Of a DNA stretch of 12,563 bases, positions 7,316-12,563 are shown piece by piece. A program made the position numbers and the translations under genes. The stretch is from Thiomargarita sp. (lineage in GTDB: Bacteria > Pseudomonadota > Gammaproteobacteria > Beggiatoales > Beggiatoaceae), in the NCBI GenBank assembly GCA_023144675.1, contig JAGLFE010000113.1:1-12563 (forward strand), given 5' to 3'. The notes beneath the pieces are model-generated. The model saw only the letters and a program-made list of their open reading frames with translations. It had not been told where the DNA came from and did not search any database. Position 1 is the stretch's first letter, and each line of letters begins with the position of its first letter.

Positions 7316-7764
7316 AATCAGATATAAAAGAACAGTTTACGGTTTGTGATACCATTTTTTCCAATTCTGATATTGATTATCAGCTTTTGAAAAATGCCAA
7401 AATTAATAAGAGTTTTTTTGCCGCTTATGATAACACCCGCATTGTTAATAGCTTTTTATTCAATTTTAGTAAACTGCAAGATAAAATAGGCGCAAAGTTA
7501 TTTAAAAAAATATTGTATGAATTAAAAGAAATTGACAGTTTTTCAATACCTATGCTGGATGTTTTAAATTTACTGGAGAAACTGGAAATTATTGAAACAG
7601 CAACTGTTTGGGATGAATTACGAGAAGCACGCAATGCAATTGCCCATGATTATCCGCTTGAGATTAACGAACGAATTGAAGCCATTCAATTGGTGCTGGA
7701 TAATTATGTCACCTTAAAAGGCATTTACGAGCGTCTGAAATCAAAAATCATAAACAACCACTAA
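7312..7764 (+). CDS. hepT: HepT-type HEPN ribonuclease toxin
   Basis: A 150-residue, mostly helical HEPN-domain protein. The catalytic motif R-x4-H-x-Y is intact as RNAIAHDY: R107, H112 and Y114. In this family the Arg/His pair forms the RNase active site at a dimer interface, cleaving RNA such as tRNA, and the tyrosine is the residue adenylylated by MntA. The partner is encoded immediately upstream with a four-base overlap. The length is typical for HepT. No frameshift or missing key residue is seen, so the pair looks functional. The surrounding genes are broken, which fits selection maintaining an addictive module in a decaying region. Confidence 0.9.
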   Translation: MKSDIKEQFTVCDTIFSNSDIDYQLLKNAKINKSFFAAYDNTRIVNSFLFNFSKLQDKIGAKLFKKILYELKEIDSFSIPMLDVLNLLEKLEIIETATVWDELREARNAIAHDYPLEINERIEAIQLVLDNYVTLKGIYERLKSKIINNH

Positions 7765-7776
7765 GGAAACTTAGAT

Positions 7777-8169
7777 GTGGCAGACAGAAATACATTGCAC
7801 TATGCACAAGAGATTAATGATCAAGCCGAAACTTAGTATGATGATATCAGCAATGAACTGGCTATGTTAAGCGAGGCTTATAATACTGCACAAAACACCT
7901 TGGATAAGCTTGACTCCACCAGTGATAAGACCAACCGATATGCAAATAAATTAACAGAACTTAACTGAAAAACTCAAAGGATTGTAGAAACTGAAAGTCA
8001 ATTATCCAGTCAATTCGATGGATTAAATTTGGAACTGATGGATACAGTGTTTGCGAGTGAAGCAAACCATGTGATTGTTTCTACAAGTAAACATTTTGAC
8101 TTTAAAGTGCCTCCATACCTGAATGGGAAAAAAAGGGCATCAAATATAAAATATTTACCTGATTTATAG
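7777..8169 (+). pseudogene. Broken coiled-coil protein gene with two in-frame stops
   Basis: One frame starting at GTG 7777, with an AAGGAA ribosome site nine bases upstream, is protein-like over 131 codons to TAG 8167-8169. It is interrupted by TAG at 7834-7836 and TGA at 7966-7968. The reading includes YDDISNELAMLSEAYNTAQN, then a TLDKLDSTSDK stretch and TESQLSSQFDGLNLELMDTV, which suggests a heptad-rich coiled coil, followed by a less helical end. It starts 12 bases after the hepT stop, so it was probably the next gene of that operon. Two different stop codons argue for decay rather than recoding. I do not recognise the family. Confidence 0.55.
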
Positions 8170-8528
8170 CCTTGAGTTAAACATCATTTAGATTTTATGG
8201 CGTTTCATCAAACATAATTGATTGCCTTTTTCTGCATATCTTTCTTTTAATAATTTGATTAACGAGATAGATAATGTTTTGAAGAATATTGGCTCCAAAT
8301 TTAAGATTAATTTTGCTTATTGATTATCTATGAAAAATTATGCTTTAGTACTTATTAGAACCTTAGCTTTCGTAGAAAAAAATAATTTTTGCAAGTGGTT
8401 TATTTTTGTAACTAAGTACCAAGAAATACGTAAAAAATGTAGGATGCTGCTGAGGAACGAAGCGCATCAATCATGTTAAAATATTAACACTTAAATCGCA
8501 TTTAAAGCTTTAATTGGTAGATAGTTAG
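8170..8528. other. Non-coding spacer between the TA region and xseB
   Basis: About 360 bp of AT-rich sequence with no plausible coding frame on either strand. It separates plus-strand genes on the left from the minus-strand xse operon on the right, so both transcription units converge here. It contains the REP-like hairpin at 8443-8468. It also has a 9-bp inverted repeat ATAGATAAT/ATTATCTAT (8267-8275 and 8323-8331) with a long loop, and at its right edge a TTAGCTA/TAGCTAA hairpin (8525-8543) straddling the xseB stop. None looks like a strong factor-independent terminator. Confidence 0.5.
8443..8468. repeat. REP-like palindrome
   Basis: GATGC-T-GCT (8443-8451) and AGC-GCATC (8461-8468) form a GC-rich stem with one bulged base and the loop GAGGAACGA. 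The core, GAGGAACGA flanked by GCGCATC-type arms, resembles dispersed extragenic palindromes found in many gammaproteobacterial genomes, often mobilised by REP-associated tyrosine transposases. It stands out against the AT-rich surroundings and lies in the convergent intergenic space where such elements usually sit. The bulge suggests a slightly degenerate copy. Confidence 0.6.
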
Positions 8529-8714
8529 CTATTTTTTAGCTAATGCTTTTTCAACATTTTCAATTCGATTTTGGCAATATGTATAAGCTTTAGTTGCTTC
8601 CTCAATCATTTTAACTAATTGATCAATATCAGGCTTATCAATATTACTTATTTTTTCAGCTATTTCTTGTAATTTTTGATAGTTTTTAAGATAAGTTTCT
8701 GTTTTTCTTGGCAT
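8529..8714 (-). CDS. xseB: Exonuclease VII small subunit (XseB), short form
   Basis: A 61-residue helical protein that fits the XseB pattern: an N-terminal helix (YLKNYQKLQEIAEKISNID), a short turn with DIDQLVKMIEEATKAY, and a closing helix with CQNRIENVEKAL. XseB is the small subunit bound to the XseA coiled-coil arm, needed for ExoVII to degrade single-stranded DNA into oligonucleotides. It is shorter than the roughly 80 residues of the E. coli protein. AAGGAG overlaps the end of xseA and lies five bases before the ATG. The gap to the xseA stop is only two bases, so the two are translated together. Identification leans on both sequence pattern and position after xseA. Confidence 0.8.
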   Translation of the reverse strand: MPRKTETYLKNYQKLQEIAEKISNIDKPDIDQLVKMIEEATKAYTYCQNRIENVEKALAKK

Positions 8715-8716
8715 TA

Positions 8717-10105
8717 TTACTCCTTAATACAGCAATCAACCTTTCCATCTTTGAATTCAATAGTTAAATAATTAGCTTTTTTAGCATTTATTTGACTGGT
8801 TATCAACTTATCTTTCTCAGTTCTTACAATTGCGTAACCTTGATTTAAAATAGTTTTAGGGTCAGTCAACAAAATCTGTTTCATCAATGATTTAATTTGA
8901 TATTTTGCTTGTTGCAATTGACTTTTGCAATCATTTTTAATCGCTTGCATTAAATGCGCTAAATTTTGTTGTTGGTTATGGAGTTGTTTTATATTTTGTT
9001 CTCGAATTTGCATTAATAACCGTTCATTTTGAATTTTGGCTTGATTTAAAAGCGATTTTGCGGTTTGATTAAATAATTGCCAATTTTGATTCGCATATTG
9101 GGCATTTTGAATGATTATGCTGGCAATATAACTAATAACCAAACTGGGAGTATGACAACTATAATTAGCGACTTCATCTAGTAAAGTTTGATCTCTTTCA
9201 TGTCCAATCCCAACTATAACTGGTAACGGTGAAGCACAAACAGCTTTAACAACTTCATATTCATTTAACTGAAATAAATCCGCTTTTGCTCCGCCACCAC
9301 GAATCATAACAATAGCATCAAATTGCTTATGTACCTGTCCAATCCGCTTAAAAACTGCCGAAATATCTGTTATTAATTGCTTGCCTTGAAAACTAGCAGA
9401 ATAGTATTTAAATTCACATAACTCCAACTTTTGTAAAACATCGGCTTGGCTTTTAAAATCACCTAAACCTGCTGCATTTTGTGGTGCGATAACGGCAACT
9501 TTACAAAAATCCGATGGTTGCTTAATAATTCGGTTGTGTTGATAAATTTCTTTTAATGCCAGCCTAATTTTATTCAGTTTAGCTTCCATTTCACCCATAG
9601 TGAAACTGGGGTCAAGGTTAATTATATTAAGTGAAAAACCATAAAGCGTATGAAATTCAACTTGCACCTGCAATAAAACTTTTAAACCAGCTTTAAGCAC
9701 CATACCTGTTTGGGTTTCAAACTGTTGAATTAGTTCAGCCGCTTTATTCTTCCATAAAGTAGCACGAACTTTAGCAATTTCATTAGCTTGCCCATCGTAA
9801 TCAGATAATTCCAAATAAACATGAAAATTAGTAGTTATATGTACAATTTCGGCTCGCACCCAGTAATATGTATCATATTTATCCAAGAGCGTAGTTTGAA
9901 CATTTGATAATAAATTATGCAAGGTTAAACTTTCTTGATTGAGCAATTTATCGGTAATTGGTAACCATTGATTAAAAGCTTCTGTTTCCAAACCAACTGG
10001 AATAAACCATTTTTTTCTTTGCCAATCAAATTTAGCTCCTAATTTTTTTATTTGGTCTTTTTCAACAAAACTGCAATTGACAAATATTGGTTCTTCTGCA
10101 ATCAT
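8717..10105 (-). CDS. xseA: Exonuclease VII large subunit with N-terminal DUF5710-like domain
   Basis: A 462-residue XseA-family protein, the catalytic subunit of the single-strand nuclease ExoVII. Residues about 7-49 are an extra domain resembling DUF5710 (IFVNCSFVEKDQIKKLGAKF…WFIPVGL…FNQWLP), a small module known from primase- and toprim-type proteins. An OB-fold single-strand-binding region follows (about 57-165). The catalytic domain has MIRGGGAKADLFQLNEYE (R269-GGG, D276) and VGIGHERDQTLLDEVANY (G299 to D305, with H302). A Q/N/K-rich coiled-coil arm (about 335-410) should bind XseB. The C-terminal signature DPKTILNQGYAIVRTE is typical. The usual ADxRAxTPTAAAE block is altered to ANYSCHTPSLVISY. 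The ATG lies seven bases after the rlaP-like stop without a clear ribosome site, suggesting coupled translation. A paralogous, specialised ExoVII rather than the housekeeping copy is plausible. Confidence 0.9.
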   Translation of the reverse strand: MIAEEPIFVNCSFVEKDQIKKLGAKFDWQRKKWFIPVGLETEAFNQWLPITDKLLNQESLTLHNLLSNVQTTLLDKYDTYYWVRAEIVHITTNFHVYLELSDYDGQANEIAKVRATLWKNKAAELIQQFETQTGMVLKAGLKVLLQVQVEFHTLYGFSLNIINLDPSFTMGEMEAKLNKIRLALKEIYQHNRIIKQPSDFCKVAVIAPQNAAGLGDFKSQADVLQKLELCEFKYYSASFQGKQLITDISAVFKRIGQVHKQFDAIVMIRGGGAKADLFQLNEYEVVKAVCASPLPVIVGIGHERDQTLLDEVANYSCHTPSLVISYIASIIIQNAQYANQNWQLFNQTAKSLLNQAKIQNERLLMQIREQNIKQLHNQQQNLAHLMQAIKNDCKSQLQQAKYQIKSLMKQILLTDPKTILNQGYAIVRTEKDKLITSQINAKKANYLTIEFKDGKVDCCIKE

Positions 10106-10112
10106 AATTTTG

Positions 10113-11063
10113 TTAATGCTGATGACATAAATGATTTTCCATAATTGAAATGGTTAATTGTTCAATTTCATCAAAATTAGATTTATTAGGTAAATCAGTT
10201 GTTGCAGCCAATTTATCAATTTCATTTTCTAACTCCTCAGCATAATCTAATAGTTCCTTAATTGTCCAATTGCCCTGTTTAATTTCTAAAATCCGTTCTC
10301 TATAAGCCAATGGAAATACCAAATTACTCGTACTCAATAATTCTTTGCACTGTAACAATAATCTAATTAAATGCGAACCAAATTTAGTATCATAACCATA
10401 TTTAGTAACAAGATTCTTACGATTACCCACTTTGCTTAAACGTTCTGCCAGCATATTAACTGCTTTTTTAACAAAAATACCTTTTTGCAAGTTTAAATCG
10501 CCGATAATACAATAATCTTTATTATATTTTAGAAAAGGTAATTTTTTTTCTTGCAATTCGATTAATAATTTCTTTTGTTCAGTATAATCTTTCAAATACT
10601 GATAAGCATTTTCTAGTTCATAATAATTATTAGAACGAATCACCATTTTATGTTTTTGGGAAAGGGCGTAACCTTTAAATTTTTTAATTAGACCTTTATG
10701 CAGAAATTGTCGCCGTTTACTGAGTAATAATTTTCCAATTTCATTGATATAAATAATATTATCGTCATTGACAAATAAATGTTCTAAAATATTAGGATTA
10801 TTATCCAATGCTAATTGAACAAATTTTCTAAATTCATATAATTTATAATCAATTGCATTTTGAGTATTTTTTCCAGCGGGGGTTTTATCAATAGTTGAAA
10901 AATTAACTTCTCTAACCTGTTGAAACCCAAAAATAAATTCCTTAGTTGGTAAAAAAACACCCGAGTAATCTTGATCAGAAATAGCGGTATTTGTTCCATA
11001 TAAATGTGAACCAATTGTTATTTCTAAAATTTTATTAGTTTCAGCAATTTGTTGTAAATTCAT
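10113..11063 (-). CDS. RlaP/YcgL-like nucleotidyltransferase
   Basis: A 316-residue protein of the polymerase-beta nucleotidyltransferase superfamily, closest in pattern to the RlaP/YcgL family (COG3541, PF10127). ITIGSHLYGTNTAISDQDYS carries G18-S19 and the metal-binding D30 and D32. D72 in IDYKLYEFRKF is a candidate third ligand, and LALDNNPNILEHLF (residues 84-97) is the next typical block. The rest is helical with many basic residues. Family members are predicted to transfer nucleotides to RNA or protein, and some sit in RNA-repair gene clusters; the substrate here is unknown. It is the first gene of the operon with xseA and xseB. The ATG at 11063 is accepted because the family motif follows closely. 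Its ribosome site is weak. Confidence 0.85.
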   Translation of the reverse strand: MNLQQIAETNKILEITIGSHLYGTNTAISDQDYSGVFLPTKEFIFGFQQVREVNFSTIDKTPAGKNTQNAIDYKLYEFRKFVQLALDNNPNILEHLFVNDDNIIYINEIGKLLLSKRRQFLHKGLIKKFKGYALSQKHKMVIRSNNYYELENAYQYLKDYTEQKKLLIELQEKKLPFLKYNKDYCIIGDLNLQKGIFVKKAVNMLAERLSKVGNRKNLVTKYGYDTKFGSHLIRLLLQCKELLSTSNLVFPLAYRERILEIKQGNWTIKELLDYAEELENEIDKLAATTDLPNKSNFDEIEQLTISIMENHLCHQH

Positions 11064-11117
11064 AATATGTTAACCATTCAAACTTAATTTTTTAGCTTAT
11101 TTAAAGCAGGATAGCCT
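11064..11117. promoter_or_regulatory. Divergent intergenic region between the nuclease operon and the DUF3754 gene
   Basis: Only 54 bp separate the two start codons, so the promoters of both transcription units must lie here or extend into the opposite gene. The sequence is very AT-rich. CAGGA (11107-11111) is a usable ribosome site for the plus-strand gene. I see no clear -35/-10 pair in either direction and no obvious operator dyad. Confidence 0.45.
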
Positions 11118-12455
11118 ATGTCAGAAGAACAAGATTCACCTTCTTTTGAGGATTTAAAGGAACGATTTATACCGATTAATAAACAAGAAATTGTTGCCGA
11201 TTTACTTAAAAATCCAAATTGGAGTCAAGTCGAAAAGCAGCAATTTAGTAACTTTTGCACGATTTTTTCTGCTCTTTATCATTATAAATTTCATTCACAT
11301 TTAGAAGAATTAAAGCGTTATTATATTCCTTTTGATCCTGATAAAGATATAGTAAAACGTGATTATACACCAGAAGAAAAAGAAAGTTATCATTATAATT
11401 TAATTAAAAAAATCCGACAGTTACTTAATAATGCTAATTATGAAGAACTGACTAGTGAAGATATTAATAACGCCATTAGTGCCGATTCATATTATGGAGT
11501 ACGCGTAGCGGTTGATTTAAATGAATTTGCTGAGATGATTGTCTATTATCGGGGTGCTACTATTGATGTTAAACATAGAAGAACCTGGAAAAGTTTATAT
11601 ATCCGAAAAGAAAATATTGATGTACCTATTTATAAGCGCATTTTTTTATTACTTAAATTCAAAACTGAAGAACAGCAATTTCAATACCAATTAGCCAAAC
11701 AGGGTGAAATTGAAGCCAGCAAATTACCCAATATTGAGAAAAAGTTACGAAAACAGATTAAAAAAGCCTATCAAAAATTACCTGAACATGTTACTGCCGA
11801 TCATATTTTTATCAAATTATTTAAAAATATTCCTCGCACTGATTTAGAAATGCTATTTCCTAACCAAAATGTGCAGTTAAAATTATTTGACAAAATCAAA
11901 ATAGCAGTTACTGGTGGAGGTGGTACTATTATTGGCATTATTTCAACCATTCCTAAAGTAGCTATTGCTGCCAATAATCCTATCGCATTCGTACTTGCAT
12001 TTAGTGGCTTGGTAGGTATAATATTTCGGCAAATCACTAATATTTTCTCACAACGAAATAAATATATGATGGTGTTATCACGCAATCTTTATTTTCATAA
12101 TTTAGATAACAATATTGGCGTGGTAAATTATCTGATTGATAAAGCTGAAGACGAAGAAGGAAAAGAAGCGATTTTAGCCTATTATTTTCTTCATACCCAA
12201 GCAGATAAAAATTATACCGAAAAACAATTAGCTCAAGAAATTGAAAGTTATTTATCTAAAAAATATGATGTCGAAATTGATTTTGAAGTTGATGATGGTT
12301 TAGCTAAATTACGTAGAGAAAATATTTTGTCAGATGATGACAATGGAAATTTTAAAGTACTAGATTTACATCAGGCTTGTTGTTGTTTAGATGAACAATG
12401 GGATGCTTTTTTTAATCCAAAGGAAGATGGTTGTCAATATGAAGGGTTAAAATAA
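11118..12455 (+). CDS. DUF3754 (TMEM143-like) membrane protein
   Basis: A 445-residue protein matching the DUF3754 family, which includes mitochondrial TMEM143 and cyanobacterial homologues and has no assigned function. Supporting blocks are VYYRGATIDVKHRRTWKSLY, IFIKLFKNIPRTDLEMLFP before the membrane region, the glycine run TGGGGT (265-270), and after it LYFHNLDNNIGVVNYLIDKA (324 on) with EEGKEAILAYYFL. Two hydrophobic segments lie at about 262-285 and 288-304, split by a short NNP turn, so they may form a membrane hairpin with both large ends in the cytoplasm. The first 120 residues are charged and helical. CAGGA six bases before the ATG supports the start. It is transcribed away from the rlaP-like/xse operon across a 54-bp gap, which allows shared regulation. 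No signal peptide is seen. Confidence 0.85.
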   Translation: MSEEQDSPSFEDLKERFIPINKQEIVADLLKNPNWSQVEKQQFSNFCTIFSALYHYKFHSHLEELKRYYIPFDPDKDIVKRDYTPEEKESYHYNLIKKIRQLLNNANYEELTSEDINNAISADSYYGVRVAVDLNEFAEMIVYYRGATIDVKHRRTWKSLYIRKENIDVPIYKRIFLLLKFKTEEQQFQYQLAKQGEIEASKLPNIEKKLRKQIKKAYQKLPEHVTADHIFIKLFKNIPRTDLEMLFPNQNVQLKLFDKIKIAVTGGGGTIIGIISTIPKVAIAANNPIAFVLAFSGLVGIIFRQITNIFSQRNKYMMVLSRNLYFHNLDNNIGVVNYLIDKAEDEEGKEAILAYYFLHTQADKNYTEKQLAQEIESYLSKKYDVEIDFEVDDGLAKLRRENILSDDDNGNFKVLDLHQACCCLDEQWDAFFNPKEDGCQYEGLK

Positions 12456-12563
12456 GTTAGCATTAACAAATAGTAATGCCAATTAAGAGTTAAAAATATA
12501 AGGTATGTGAATGAATTGAAGCTGCTTGTAAAACATTAGTAAAGCAACGTTTATGCGGCTCTG
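12456..12563. other. Downstream spacer with small hairpin
   Basis: There is no coding frame in the last 108 bp. GCATTA (12460-12465) and TAATGC (12474-12479) form a 6-bp stem with an 8-base loop, five bases after the DUF3754 stop. No T-run follows, so it is at most a weak terminator or an mRNA-stabilising structure. Confidence 0.35.

Noticed and set aside
8267..8331. 9-bp inverted repeat ATAGATAAT/ATTATCTAT with a long loop
   Set aside because: Short AT-only arms with a 47-base loop are expected by chance in DNA of this composition.
8170..8528. Possible retron-like non-coding RNA beside the exonuclease VII genes
   Set aside because: ExoVII is linked to retron biology, but no reverse transcriptase is in the window and the spacer shows no msr/msd-like pair of repeats.
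11064..11117. A defined sigma-70 promoter pair for the divergent genes
   Set aside because: Several AT hexamers fit loosely but none has both boxes at proper spacing, so no specific promoter is called.
11801..12085. A 94-codon antisense frame opposite the DUF3754 gene
   Set aside because: Its hydrophobic look comes from being antisense to the membrane segments; there is no start context or homology pattern.
1..12563. CRISPR array, tRNA or rRNA genes
   Set aside because: No regularly spaced repeats, no tRNA cloverleaf signatures and no conserved rRNA segments were seen on either strand.

Overview
The window is very AT-rich and codes densely on both strands. The best guess for the source is a low-GC, sulfur-oxidiser-like gammaproteobacterium (Beggiatoa/Thioploca/Thiomargarita type). 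This rests on three things: a giant multi-PAS hybrid kinase, decayed insertion sequences next to a toxin-antitoxin pair, and a REP-like palindrome of a kind I associate with such genomes. It is an inference from style, not a marker-gene assignment.

Layout. (1) 86-6070 (+) is one 1994-residue membrane hybrid sensor histidine kinase: TM, dCache-like sensor, TM, HAMP, nine PAS units, HisKA, HATPase, receiver, C-terminal helical tail. (2) 6058-6654 is a decayed 597-bp insertion element bounded by perfect 16-bp inverted repeats. It holds both ends of one DDE transposase and the 5' end of a second, unrelated transposase. Its left repeat overlaps the kinase 3' end and provides the kinase stop codon. 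(3) 6655-8169 (+) is a less AT-rich accessory patch. An intact MntA/HepT-type (nucleotidyltransferase/HEPN) toxin-antitoxin pair lies between two broken genes in the same orientation. (4) 8170-8528 is non-coding and carries a REP-like hairpin. (5) 11063 down to 8529 (-) is a tight three-gene operon: a RlaP/YcgL-like nucleotidyltransferase, an exonuclease VII large subunit with an extra N-terminal DUF5710-like domain, and a short exonuclease VII small subunit. (6) 11118-12455 (+) is a divergently transcribed DUF3754 (TMEM143-like) membrane protein. The last 108 bp show only a small hairpin.

How they fit together. The kinase is probably a stand-alone integrator of an extracytoplasmic ligand and several cytoplasmic signals; no separate partner regulator is in the window. 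The TA pair looks like the surviving core of a decayed operon. The rlaP-like/xseA/xseB operon is the most unusual part. It couples a nucleotidyltransferase to a modified ExoVII in one transcription unit, with a DUF3754 gene head-to-head across 54 bp. A specialised nucleic-acid processing, repair or defence role is possible, but it is inferred only from gene order and domain architecture.
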